DNA of 64,000 bases from Marinifilum flexuosum. GTDB taxonomy: Bacteria; Bacteroidota; Bacteroidia; Bacteroidales; Marinifilaceae. Position 1 is the stretch's first letter, and each line of letters begins with the position of its first letter. The translations under genes and the position numbers were made by a program. Under the pieces are notes generated by a model, which was not told where the DNA came from, made no database searches, and was given only the letters and a program-made list of their open reading frames with translations. The stretch is from assembly GCF_003610555.1 (NCBI RefSeq), contig NZ_RAPQ01000008.1:1480490-1544489 (forward strand), in the 5' to 3' direction. Positions 46,577 to 54,177 of the stretch are shown here, one piece after another.

Positions 46577-46622
46577 GCGAGAATAGCTCATCCCGATAGC
46601 TATCGGGAGTTAGAGCATAACG
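46577..46622 (+). pseudogene. tRNA-Gly 5' remnant interrupted by an 18-bp palindrome, copy 2
   Basis: Identical to the first remnant, including the palindrome at 46591-46608. This shows that the interrupted form existed before the unit was duplicated. Confidence 0.8.
46591..46608. repeat. 18-bp perfect palindromic element, copy 2
   Basis: Same perfect palindrome as at 46419-46436, in the D-loop position of the second tRNA-Gly remnant. Confidence 0.85.
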
Positions 46623-46634
46623 CAAATAAATTAT

Positions 46635-46707
46635 GCGAGAATAGCTCAGTTGGTAGAGCATAACCTTGCCAAGGTTAGGGTCGCGAGTTCGAGTCTCGTT
46701 TCTCGCT
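46635..46707 (+). tRNA. tRNA-Gly (anticodon GCC), copy 3
   Basis: Identical to copies 1 and 2 over 73 nt; 172 bp downstream of copy 2. The array ends here, and a terminator follows at 46764. Confidence 0.97.
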
Positions 46708-46763
46708 CTTTTGAAGAGATTTCCTCTTAGGAGGATTTTTTTACTGTACAAACTAGCATTACT

Positions 46764-46797
46764 AAAGCTGCTTCATTTTTTGGAGCAGCTTTTTTAT
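46764..46797 (+). terminator. Terminator of the tRNA-Gly array
   Basis: A 9-bp stem (46764-46772 with 46784-46792) is followed by a T-run. Confidence 0.85.
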
Positions 46798-47025
46798 TTC
46801 TTGAATCCACTAAAAAATACCTTCTTTTTTTAGGCTAGCATATCAAAATTTTAAATATTCTGCCTCTGGCACAATTCAGGATATAATTTTTTGCAAATCG
46901 ATCACCTGTGTCGAGCCAGATGATCAACTTTTTGTTCGGCGAGAGTCTGACTAGTGAGAAATAATGCTAAATCCCTCTTTCAAACCTACTTCATAAAATA
47001 GGAAAGGAGTCCTCTTTTAAGCAAA
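46798..47025. other. Intergenic region between the tRNA array and the DUF3570 gene
   Basis: About 230 bp without an ORF or recognisable RNA. A moderately GC-richer patch around 46895-46955 is unexplained. Confidence 0.4.
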
Positions 47026-47051
47026 AAAAGACCCCCTTTTGGAAGTCTTTT
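47026..47051 (-). terminator. Terminator of the thioredoxin/ApbE/DUF4266/DUF3570 operon
   Basis: A 7-bp stem (47026-47032 with 47045-47051), extendable by inner C-G pairs, is followed on the minus strand by a T-run. Confidence 0.8.
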
Positions 47052-47062
47052 CGATATATCAA

Positions 47063-48358
47063 TTAGAATGTGAATCCAAAATTAAGGCTCACTAGCCATG
47101 CATTTAATCCATCGCTTCTGTCGTAATAAGCTGCTCTTAAGCCCACACTTTTAAATTGGGCCACCTTTCCTTTTCTAAATGGGGATTTAAATCTGCCAAT
47201 TCCCATAACAGGTGAATATTGAAAACCAACACCAACTTTATAGCTGTCAAAATCTGAAAGATCGTAATCTGAAGTATAAAATTCCGGAGTATTGGTAGCA
47301 CTTGCTTGACCAAATTTATAAAAATCATCAGCGGCAGTTTGGGTGTGATACCTGAAAAATGGCGAAACGATAAATGATTGAGAAACCATCATTGGCAATT
47401 CAATACTAGCCGTGTGAGCTGATATTCCCCAACTATCAGTATAGAATCGATAAAAAGTTTTTAAGCGTACAAAATCACTTAAATAATAATTCCAACGCAT
47501 AGAGATCGGAATTTTCAATCGACTATCATCTAGCTTTTCTACATTACTTAAGCCTCTTAGGGTAGCCATATCATCATTGATGTTCGCATCATCGAAGAAT
47601 ACTCTATGAAATGGAGTTGAAAGCAAACCGCTTTGCGATACTACTTCTGCCGAAAACAAAGCTTGTAAGCGTTTGTTGATAACCTGAGAGTAGGATAGAC
47701 CAAACTTAAGAGTTGTTCTTGTATCGTCCGATAAATTGGCTTTGTTCGTACCTCTTATTTCAGTTGGGTAAAGCAAATCCCAACTGTCATTCATAAACAA
47801 TGCATCGAGGGTTAGCGATCGGTTCTGATCTTCGGAATTGAAAGTGTACGATCCGCCAAAATTGAAGGATGTTACATCGTATTCGCTTGAGAATCCACCT
47901 AGAATGCTATAGGCATTGCCTGATTTTGCCAAAGTATGCGAGTAAGCCATATTGATATGAGCTCTTGCATCTTTACTCGAAGCTGATGATTTCTCCATAT
48001 CGAAATAATCGATATTATCGGTTGAAGCCGATGAGTAAATATCTACTCCAAAATTTAAATCGACAGCTGATAAAGAATCCAAAGGAACATGAACTACAAA
48101 ACTTGGAGCTACATTATCCAATTCTTCGGTGCCCATACCACCAGTAACAGGAGAATGATCGCCATCTTGTTCGTAATAGTTGAACAAGAAGTTCACTTCA
48201 GTGTCTTTAAAATCTTCAGGTGATTTTTTTGTTTTTACCTTCTTGCGACTATCTTCTTGTTTGTCGTCAATACTGTTTTTATCAGTTTGAGAGAATCCTG
48301 TCATGCCAATTCCTAATAATAATAACAGGCCAAATAGAGCTTTTAATTGCATCCGCAA
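47063..48358 (-). CDS. DUF3570-like outer-membrane beta-barrel protein
   Basis: A 431-residue protein with signal peptide (about 1-23, GMTGFS-QT), a charged Lys/Asp linker, and alternating amphipathic strands up to a C-terminal aromatic (SLNFGFTF), the pattern of an outer-membrane barrel. Segments EVNFLFNYYEQDGDHSPVTGGMGTEELDNVAPSFVV and VDIYSSASTDNID recall the DUF3570 family, which I know only as a family of unknown function. Its start overlaps the end of the small CGC-ended lipoprotein gene by 16 bp, so the two are translationally coupled. Together with ApbE and the thioredoxin-like protein it forms a four-gene cassette. A transport or surface-redox role is only inference. Confidence 0.82.
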   Translation of the reverse strand: MRMQLKALFGLLLLLGIGMTGFSQTDKNSIDDKQEDSRKKVKTKKSPEDFKDTEVNFLFNYYEQDGDHSPVTGGMGTEELDNVAPSFVVHVPLDSLSAVDLNFGVDIYSSASTDNIDYFDMEKSSASSKDARAHINMAYSHTLAKSGNAYSILGGFSSEYDVTSFNFGGSYTFNSEDQNRSLTLDALFMNDSWDLLYPTEIRGTNKANLSDDTRTTLKFGLSYSQVINKRLQALFSAEVVSQSGLLSTPFHRVFFDDANINDDMATLRGLSNVEKLDDSRLKIPISMRWNYYLSDFVRLKTFYRFYTDSWGISAHTASIELPMMVSQSFIVSPFFRYHTQTAADDFYKFGQASATNTPEFYTSDYDLSDFDSYKVGVGFQYSPVMGIGRFKSPFRKGKVAQFKSVGLRAAYYDRSDGLNAWLVSLNFGFTF

Positions 48359-48567
48359 CCTCCTCCCGATTTTCCACCATTCGCACCAGCAGCGCCTTCG
48401 CGGTATGCCTGGAAATTGGTTTCATAAACTTCTAATTTCTTTGCTTGCAATGCCATTTCCGTATCGTTAAGATATGCTTTTTGGTATGCAGCCACCGAAA
48501 CACAACTGTTCATGGCCACTACCGCAAGCAATCCAAATAGCATTAATTTGATTTTTCTTCTACTCAT
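48343..48567 (-). CDS. DUF4266-like small lipoprotein ending in Gly-rich CGCN
   Basis: A 74-residue protein with a signal peptide and lipobox-like MNSC (Cys22), a short helical middle (YLNDTEMALQAKKLEVYETNFQAYREG) and a Gly-rich tail GAAGANGGKSGGGCGCN with two cysteines next to the C-terminus. This matches my memory of the DUF4266 family. The stop codon follows the CGCN tail directly, so the tail is not truncated. The terminal C-x-C could bind a metal or be the substrate of the thioredoxin-like partner. Its gene overlaps apbE by 8 bp and the DUF3570 gene by 16 bp, which implies tightly matched expression. It carries no S/T-G-A-T motif of the kind flavinylated by ApbE. Confidence 0.8.
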   Translation of the reverse strand: MSRRKIKLMLFGLLAVVAMNSCVSVAAYQKAYLNDTEMALQAKKLEVYETNFQAYREGAAGANGGKSGGGCGCN

Positions 48568-49600
48568 TGAATTTTCCTATTTGAATTTGATGTGTGTTAT
48601 TTTGATTATTTGCTTTGTGATATTCTAATTTTAAATTGGAAGAGGTGAGCATTTTTTGATCATCAGTAACTAAGATGCATTCAATTCCATTTAGTTTGTT
48701 GATTAATTGTAAGCCACTTTTTGCTCCTAATACAAAAATAGAAGTAGCAAGTGCATCTGCTAATTCGGCATTCGGACAAATGATGGTAACGCTACTTAAT
48801 CCACTTACCGGATAACCTGTTCTGGGATCGATAATATGTGAATATCTTTTGCCGTTGAAGGTGACGAATTTCTCGTAGTTTCCCGAGGTTACAACTGCAG
48901 TTTCGCCAATGCTTAACCAAGAGAATATTTGGTCTTTTTCTTTGGGATTTGATATTCCGATTTTCCAATCCTTACCATCTTCATCTCTTCCCCAGGTAAT
49001 CAAATCGCCTGAAGCATTAACTAAGGCGCCATCTAATCCCATTTTCGACATTATTTCGAGTGCCTTATTGGCTGCATAACCTTTACCAATTGCACCAAAG
49101 CCAATTTTCATTCCTTTTTTCTTGAGAAATACATTTGTGTTTGCATTGTCAAGAATAATGTCTTTGTAATTTATTTTCGATACGGATTTTGCTACGCTGG
49201 CTGAATCTGGCATTTGCATCATGCTACCGTCAAATTTCCAGATCTTGTCCATTGATGCATAACTAATATCGAAGGCGCCATGGGTTAAATGGGATATTTT
49301 CTTACATCTTCTAATTAGATTGAACAGTTCACGATCTACCTGCACAGACTTTATGCCTGCATTGCGAACAATTGCTGAAGTTTGTGAATCGGAATCCCAA
49401 GAAGAAATCAATTTTTCAATCCTTTTGATTTCATTTATTCCAACTTCAATTGCCTTATTTGCTTTTGTTGCATCCTCCGAAATTGCTGTAATTTCGAATC
49501 GAGAGCCCATTAAAAGTAAGACCTGTTTATGCGATTTGTTTTGTCCGTGTGAGATAAAGCTTAGGCCTAACAAAAATGATATTACTAGTATTTGTTTCAT
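48560..49600 (-). CDS. apbE: FAD:protein FMN transferase (ApbE)
   Basis: A 346-residue ApbE-family protein. Signal peptide (about 1-19, ISHG-QN) and characteristic motifs: LLMGSRFEITAI near the start, GAFDISYASMDKIWKF, KIGFGAIGKGYAANKALEIM, ALVNASGDLITWG, and SHIIDPRTGYPVSGLSSVTIICPNAELADALATSIFVLG. The enzyme moves FMN from FAD onto a Thr/Ser of a target protein in the periplasm. The usual targets (NqrB/C, RnfD/G, FMN-binding domain proteins) are not encoded nearby, so its substrate may be a partner in this cassette. It overlaps the DUF4266 gene and is 4 bp after the thioredoxin-like gene. Confidence 0.95.
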   Translation of the reverse strand: MKQILVISFLLGLSFISHGQNKSHKQVLLLMGSRFEITAISEDATKANKAIEVGINEIKRIEKLISSWDSDSQTSAIVRNAGIKSVQVDRELFNLIRRCKKISHLTHGAFDISYASMDKIWKFDGSMMQMPDSASVAKSVSKINYKDIILDNANTNVFLKKKGMKIGFGAIGKGYAANKALEIMSKMGLDGALVNASGDLITWGRDEDGKDWKIGISNPKEKDQIFSWLSIGETAVVTSGNYEKFVTFNGKRYSHIIDPRTGYPVSGLSSVTIICPNAELADALATSIFVLGAKSGLQLINKLNGIECILVTDDQKMLTSSNLKLEYHKANNQNNTHQIQIGKFNE

Positions 49601-49604
49601 TCTT

Positions 49605-50042
49605 TTACTTTAAGAATGACTTAATGTGACTAATGTATTGATCAGGATTTAGCTTTTTATAGCCTGTTTTTCCCAATACTTCTCCATCTTTATTCAGTAG
49701 GACGATGGTGGGAAACTGTCCCTTTTTGTTATATTTTTCGGCAAGTGCTTCGTTTATTTTAATTTGCTCTTTGCTTAGTCTGTTTTTTTTCGAGCGAGGG
49801 AAATCTACATCTAAGATAACCAGTTCATTTTTGGCAAAATCTTTAAACTCATCTGTATTTAAGATCGTTTTTTTAAGTATGATGCATGATCGGCACCAAT
49901 CGGAACCAGAGAAATTCATCAATATAAATTTGTTCTCTTTTTTAGCCTGATCTAAAGCTTGGTTTAGGTTGGATTGAGCTTGAATATTGTTTGTGGTAAA
50001 TAATACCACAAACAATAAAATTATTGATTTTGCAATATTCAT
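49605..50042 (-). CDS. Exported thioredoxin-like protein
   Basis: A 145-residue protein with signal peptide (1-22, TNNIQA-QS) and a thioredoxin fold of the Thioredoxin_7/DUF255-like type: LMNFSGSDWCRSCIILKKTI with active-site CRSC, ILDVDFPRSKKNRLSKEQIK, and cis-Pro segment KGQFPTIVLLNKDGEVLGKTGY. It is expected to act as a periplasmic disulfide reductase. It is the first gene of the four-gene cassette. A perfect -7 box TAGTTTTG lies upstream on the minus strand (50112-50105). Confidence 0.93.
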   Translation of the reverse strand: MNIAKSIILLFVVLFTTNNIQAQSNLNQALDQAKKENKFILMNFSGSDWCRSCIILKKTILNTDEFKDFAKNELVILDVDFPRSKKNRLSKEQIKINEALAEKYNKKGQFPTIVLLNKDGEVLGKTGYKKLNPDQYISHIKSFLK

Positions 50043-50195
50043 TCTAGTTTTCTATTTAGTTTATTGTTCTTTGATTTTTAATTGTCAAAAAATAAATTCT
50101 AAATCAAAACTATAAAAAAATACTTTGCGGTGTTTTATTCTTGTGTTAAAAAATGTAAAAATCTAGATATTTGTACAAGTATTGTGTTTACTTGG

Positions 50196-50744
50196 TTAGA
50201 ATTGAATTCCATTGTTGTGAAGTATGCTAATTACTTCATTACCCAATTGAGGTTTTACAGCTCTTAGCATTTGGTTTATTTTTTCATTCTCGATATCTGT
50301 TAATCCAAGAATAATGTATGCTGAATTTCTATCTTCAGGAGCATCCTTAATCAATTCCATTAGAATATTGGTTCCTGAATGAAACTCTTTGTTGGATAAA
50401 ACAGAAAGGTTTACGAAAAATTGACTTGCAGTACGAACAATTTGTCCATCAGTTTCAACCTGAATGAAAGGAAACAAAGCCATCACAGCTTTCGGGTTAT
50501 TTTTTCTGATAACTGAACTGAGAGCTGTAAGCAGTTTGGTTCGTTCTTCGCTGGTAGTGTTTTCGATTAAATATTCAAACATGCGAAAAAGAACAGGAAT
50601 AATATTCTTGTTGCGGCTTTCACCATATAAAAAACAGGTTCTAAAAGCCATTACTTGCAATTCATTCTTATCCAATTCATCCCATTTATCTGCTTGCAAT
50701 GCGATTTTATCTAAATAGGAGTAGTCCTTTTTCTGATTAGCCAT
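50196..50744 (-). CDS. Helical repeat protein of unknown function
   Basis: A 182-residue soluble protein, almost entirely helical, with HEAT/ARM-like helix pairs (KNIIPVLFRMFEYLIENT, RTKLLTALSSVIRKN, PKAVMALFPFIQVETDGQIVRTASQFFVNLSVLSN, ILMELIKDAPEDRNSAYIILGL). There is no signal peptide or catalytic motif. It may be a protein-interaction scaffold. It lies upstream of the redox cassette on the same strand, but the 153-bp gap with its own -7 box suggests separate transcription. Confidence 0.65.
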   Translation of the reverse strand: MANQKKDYSYLDKIALQADKWDELDKNELQVMAFRTCFLYGESRNKNIIPVLFRMFEYLIENTTSEERTKLLTALSSVIRKNNPKAVMALFPFIQVETDGQIVRTASQFFVNLSVLSNKEFHSGTNILMELIKDAPEDRNSAYIILGLTDIENEKINQMLRAVKPQLGNEVISILHNNGIQF

Positions 50745-50848
50745 ATTGAAATTTTAATTTGCGCAAAGATATAAACATGAAAGCATTCTCCAATATACAA
50801 AACAGCAGAATTAATTAGATGAAATTATTTGGATCGCATCAGAAATCT

Positions 50849-50878
50849 TTTGCAATTATTACTTTTTTGTTAATTTTG
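50849..50878 (+). promoter_or_regulatory. Promoter of tRNA-Leu
   Basis: TTTG at 50849-50852, an 18-nt spacer and a perfect TAnnTTTG (TAATTTTG) at 50871-50878. The -7 box ends only 8 nt before the mature 5' end, so the primary transcript has almost no 5' extension. Confidence 0.7.
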
Positions 50879-50886
50879 CTTGCCTT

Positions 50887-50970
50887 GCCCAAGTGCTGGA
50901 ATTGGTAGACAGGCATGGTTGAGGGCCATGTGTCCGATTGGGCGTGCGGGTTCGACTCCCGCCTTGGGCA
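50887..50970 (+). tRNA. tRNA-Leu (anticodon GAG)
   Basis: An 84-nt type II tRNA: acceptor GCCCAAG/CTTGGGC with discriminator A, D-arm TGCTGGAATTGGTAGACAGGCA, anticodon GAG in GGTTGAGGGCC, a long variable arm (TGTCCGATTGGGCGT), and T-arm GCGGGTTCGACTCCCGC. CCA is not encoded. Confidence 0.97.
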
Positions 50971-50971
50971 C

Positions 50972-51003
50972 AAAAGCTTTGTCAACTGACAAAGCTTTTT
51001 TTA
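50972..51003 (+). terminator. Terminator of tRNA-Leu
   Basis: A 12-bp perfect stem (50972-50983 with 50988-50999), a 4-nt loop and a T-run. Confidence 0.92.
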
Positions 51004-51061
51004 TTTCTCCTCTCTGAAGATTTCATTAATTTATTTAATTTAGATATCAAATTTGTAATTT

Positions 51062-51739
51062 ATGATAGGAACTCTGGTCAACGTTGGAGCTATAATTCTT
51101 GGAGGAAGCATCGGGCTTTTATTTCGAGCAAAAATTCCTGAACGTTTATTTAAAATTGTTTTTCAGGCAATTGGTGTATTTACCCTTTACCTGGGAATTA
51201 GTATGGCACTAAAAGCAAGCGAATTGCTGATTATGGTGTTTAGTTTGGTATTGGGATCTTTGTTGGGAGAGTTGCTGCGTTTGGAAGAACGAGTTGAGAA
51301 GTTAAGTGAAGGCTTGAAGAAAAGAGTTGGCAGTGGAGATGCCAATTTTTCAACAGGCTTACTTACTGCATTTATGCTTTTTTGCATGGGTGCAATGACC
51401 ATTGTTGGAAGCTTAGAGGAAGGCATGGGCAAAGAACCAACTTTGTTGCTAACCAAATCATTAATGGATGGCATATCCTCGGTAGCCTTGGCTGCAGTAA
51501 TGGGAATAGGAGTTCTTTTTTCGGTTGTGCCTCTATTGATTTACCAAGGTGGATTAACCCTTTTGGCAGCTTTGTTTGGCGACATTATTCCCCAAATTGT
51601 GATCGATGAAATAACAGGAATAGGAGGTGTGTTAATAATTGCTTTAGGGATAAGCATTTTAGAGCTTAAAAAAATTAAAGTTTTGAATATGTTACCCGCA
51701 ATTTTAATTGAAATACTTCTGTGTTATATCTTTTTATAA
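51062..51739 (+). CDS. DUF554 family membrane protein
   Basis: A 225-residue inner-membrane protein with about six or seven hydrophobic helices. The N-terminus MIGTLVNVGAIILGGSIGLLFRAKIPERL, the middle FMLFCMGAMTIVGSLEEG, and LMDGISSVALAAVMGIGVLFSVVPLLIYQGGLTLLA are typical of DUF554 (YdfK-like). The family is thought to be a transporter but its substrate is not known. The kinase-RapZ fusion gene follows 44 bp downstream on the same strand. Confidence 0.9.
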   Translation: MIGTLVNVGAIILGGSIGLLFRAKIPERLFKIVFQAIGVFTLYLGISMALKASELLIMVFSLVLGSLLGELLRLEERVEKLSEGLKKRVGSGDANFSTGLLTAFMLFCMGAMTIVGSLEEGMGKEPTLLLTKSLMDGISSVALAAVMGIGVLFSVVPLLIYQGGLTLLAALFGDIIPQIVIDEITGIGGVLIIALGISILELKKIKVLNMLPAILIEILLCYIFL

Positions 51740-51783
51740 ATTTGTAAATCCGCATATCAGGATAACTTCAAAAAAATATTGAA

Positions 51784-53223
51784 TTGAAACAAGAGACTAA
51801 AAACGCGTTAATCAGGTTGTTTGAAAAATGGGCAGGAGATAAAGTTGTTGAAACAGAACTTCTTCCGCAATCTGGTTCGTATCGAGAATATATACGAATT
51901 ATTGGTGAAAAGAGAACTGTACTTGGAGCCTTTAATGCCGACCTAAAAGAAAATCATGCTTTCATAAGTTTTAGCAAGCATTTTTTATCTAAAAATTTAC
52001 CAGTTCCCGAAATCTATCATCAAGATGATGAAAATGGGTTGTACCTTTTACAGGATTTGGGAAAAACTACCTTGTTCGATTATATACTTCACCTTCGCGT
52101 TGGTGAAGGATTCGCTACCGATTTGGTCTTGATTTACAAGAAAATCATCAGTCAATTGGTGCGTTTTCAGGTTGAAGGAGGAGAAGGATTGGATTTCTCG
52201 GCATGTTATCCACGTGATAGCTTCGATAAGCAATCGATGATTTGGGATTTACATTACTTCAAGTATTATTTCCTAAAATTGGCCAAGATTCCGTTTGATG
52301 AACAATTGCTGGAAAATGACTTCCAGAAATTCTCGGATTACCTCTTAGATGCACCAAGAGAGTACTTCTTGTATCGCGATTTTCAATCAAGAAATATCAT
52401 GTTGGTGAATGGTGAACCATGGTTTATCGATTATCAGGGAGGAAGAAAAGGAGCTTTGCAATATGATTTGGCATCGTTACTATACGATGCTAAAGCAGAT
52501 TTGCCTCAGGAGGTAAGAGATGAATTGTTTGACCATTATCTTCAAGAGGTTCAGAAAGTACAAAAAGTTGATCCGAAAGCATTCAAATCATTCTTCCAAG
52601 GATATGTTTTGATTCGCATCATGCAAGCAATGGGAGCTTATGGATTCCGTGGATTTTACGAGAGAAAAGAGCATTTCTTAAAATCGATTCCATATGCATT
52701 AAAGAACTTGGAAACCATATTGGGTAGATTGGATTTGCCTGTGGAATTAACGGAGTTAACCAAAGCTCTTAATGAAGTGGTTGGTTCGGAATTTTTACAG
52801 CAAGTAGGTCAGGAAGAAGAGGTAAAACTACATGTAGAAATCAACAGTTTCTCCTATCGCAGGGGAATACCATTGGACAAGTCAACCAATGGAGGAGGAT
52901 TCGTGTTCGATTGTCGAGCTATTCATAATCCGGGAAGATATCAGGAGTATGTAGAAATGACAGGAAAAGATCAGCCAGTAATTGACTTTTTTAAGGAAAA
53001 AAGTGAAATGGATGAATTCCTTACATCGGTTTTTGCTATTGTTGATATGAGTGTAGACAAATACATCAAACGAAAATTTACCAATTTACAGGTGAGTTTT
53101 GGTTGTACAGGAGGTCGACATCGTTCGGTGTTTTCAGCAGAAAGTTTAGCCAAGCATTTGCGTGAAAAATTTGATGTGAATGTTAGTTTGCGACATATTG
53201 AAAGAGAAATAGAGGGGAATTGA
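51784..53223 (+). CDS. AmgK-like sugar kinase fused to RapZ C-terminal domain
   Basis: A 479-residue two-domain protein with a TTG start. Residues about 1-330 form an aminoglycoside-phosphotransferase-fold kinase: QSGSYREYIRI, catalytic YRDFQSRNIMLVNGEPWFIDYQGGRKGALQYDLASLLYDAKAD, closest in style to AmgK, the anomeric MurNAc/GlcNAc kinase of cell-wall recycling. Residues about 345-479 match the C-terminal domain of RapZ (INSFSYRRGIPLD, FDCRAIHNPGRYQEYVEMTGKDQPVIDFF, LQVSFGCTGGRHRSVFSAESLA), which in E. coli binds glucosamine-6-phosphate and RNA regulators. RapZ's own N-terminal P-loop domain is absent. A MurU-like nucleotidyltransferase lies 204 bp downstream, matching the AmgK-MurU pathway to UDP-MurNAc. 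Kinase-sensor coupling is inference. Confidence 0.88.
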   Translation: MKQETKNALIRLFEKWAGDKVVETELLPQSGSYREYIRIIGEKRTVLGAFNADLKENHAFISFSKHFLSKNLPVPEIYHQDDENGLYLLQDLGKTTLFDYILHLRVGEGFATDLVLIYKKIISQLVRFQVEGGEGLDFSACYPRDSFDKQSMIWDLHYFKYYFLKLAKIPFDEQLLENDFQKFSDYLLDAPREYFLYRDFQSRNIMLVNGEPWFIDYQGGRKGALQYDLASLLYDAKADLPQEVRDELFDHYLQEVQKVQKVDPKAFKSFFQGYVLIRIMQAMGAYGFRGFYERKEHFLKSIPYALKNLETILGRLDLPVELTELTKALNEVVGSEFLQQVGQEEEVKLHVEINSFSYRRGIPLDKSTNGGGFVFDCRAIHNPGRYQEYVEMTGKDQPVIDFFKEKSEMDEFLTSVFAIVDMSVDKYIKRKFTNLQVSFGCTGGRHRSVFSAESLAKHLREKFDVNVSLRHIEREIEGN

Positions 53224-53224
53224 A

Positions 53225-53389
53225 ATGAGCAAGAAGCGTTGTAAATTGTCACCAGAGGAGTATGCGGAGAAGGTTTGTAAAACGGAACAATTTGTTTGTC
53301 CGAAATGCAATAGAGTAGCGAAAAGTGCCAAGAAACTTTGCAAGGCGAAAAAGATAGAAATAGATAAAGACAGAATATTTTACAGATAG
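53225..53389 (+). CDS. 54-residue cysteine-rich protein
   Basis: A small ORF starts 2 bp after the stop of the kinase-RapZ gene (ATG at 53225) and encodes a basic protein with five cysteines at residues 6, 18, 25, 28 and 39. The CPKC pair (25-28) with Cys18 and Cys39 could form a zinc site (sequence style EQFVCPKCNRVAKSAKKLCK). It fills the space between the kinase and nucleotidyltransferase genes with normal codon use, so I regard it as real. Function unknown; a small regulator or RNA-binding zinc ribbon is possible. Confidence 0.7.
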   Translation: MSKKRCKLSPEEYAEKVCKTEQFVCPKCNRVAKSAKKLCKAKKIEIDKDRIFYR

Positions 53390-53427
53390 TTGTGTAACTG
53401 TTTACTGATCACTGTTAACCGAAAAGA

Positions 53428-54177
53428 ATGTTGAATGCAATGATATTTGCCGCAGGATTGGGCACAAGGTTAAAGCCTTATACCAATACCAAACCAAAGG
53501 CTTTGGTTGAACTTGCGGGCAAGCCTCTGCTCGAAAGAGCGATTATAAAATTAATAGATTTAGGTGTTGATCGTATTGTGATTAACGTGCATCATTTTGC
53601 AGATCTGATTGAGAAGTTTTTAGAAGAGAATAATTATTTTGGAGCTGACATTCGCATTTCAGATGAAAGAGACGAACTTTTAGATACTGGAGGAGGATTA
53701 AAAAAGGCGAAAGATTTATTCATTCCTGATTCTCCTGTGTTGATTTACAATGTAGATATTCTTTCTTCCATTAATTTGGCTGATTTGATTAAAGAACACG
53801 AATCAGCAAAAGCTTTGGTTAGCATGGTTATGCGAAAGCGAGATAGCAGTCGTTATTTGTATTTTAATAGCGATAGGCAGCTAACAGGTTGGAAGAATTG
53901 TAAGACTGATGAGGTGAAGCAAGCTAGAGCTGATATGGAAGAATCAGAGCCATTGGCATTTAGTGGTATTCATTTAATCGATCCCAAACTGTTTGAATTG
54001 ATAGAAGAAGAGGGGAAATTCTCCATTATCGATTTGTATCTGCGATTGGCAAAAACTGAAAAAATGTTGGCCTACAATGATGAATCAGATTTGTGGTTCG
54101 ATTTGGGAAAACCAGAGCAACTGCAGAAAGCAGAAACATTAATTACGAATTACGATCCTGATAACTCTCGGGAATAA
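53428..54177 (+). CDS. MurU-like sugar-1-phosphate nucleotidyltransferase
   Basis: A 249-residue nucleotidyltransferase. The N-terminal signature MIFAAGLGTRLKPYTNTKPKALVELAGKPLLERAI, the metal-binding LIYNVDILSS and LAFSGIHLIDP are visible. The size and lack of a C-terminal repeat domain fit MurU (MurNAc-1-P uridylyltransferase) and similar short enzymes. The AmgK-like kinase upstream supports this reading. The last codons (PDNSRE-stop) coincide with a degenerate copy of the 18-bp palindrome (54156-54173), flanked by a 14-bp direct repeat. GlcNAc-1-P or another sugar phosphate could also be the substrate. Confidence 0.85.
   Translation: MLNAMIFAAGLGTRLKPYTNTKPKALVELAGKPLLERAIIKLIDLGVDRIVINVHHFADLIEKFLEENNYFGADIRISDERDELLDTGGGLKKAKDLFIPDSPVLIYNVDILSSINLADLIKEHESAKALVSMVMRKRDSSRYLYFNSDRQLTGWKNCKTDEVKQARADMEESEPLAFSGIHLIDPKLFELIEEEGKFSIIDLYLRLAKTEKMLAYNDESDLWFDLGKPEQLQKAETLITNYDPDNSRE

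Noticed and set aside
46292-46707. Integration site (att) of a mobile element at tRNA-Gly
   Set aside because: No integrase or foreign genes lie on either side; the repeats are explained by tandem duplication.
46478-46751. ORFs on both strands across the tRNA-Gly array
   Set aside because: They are translations of tRNA genes and their remnants.
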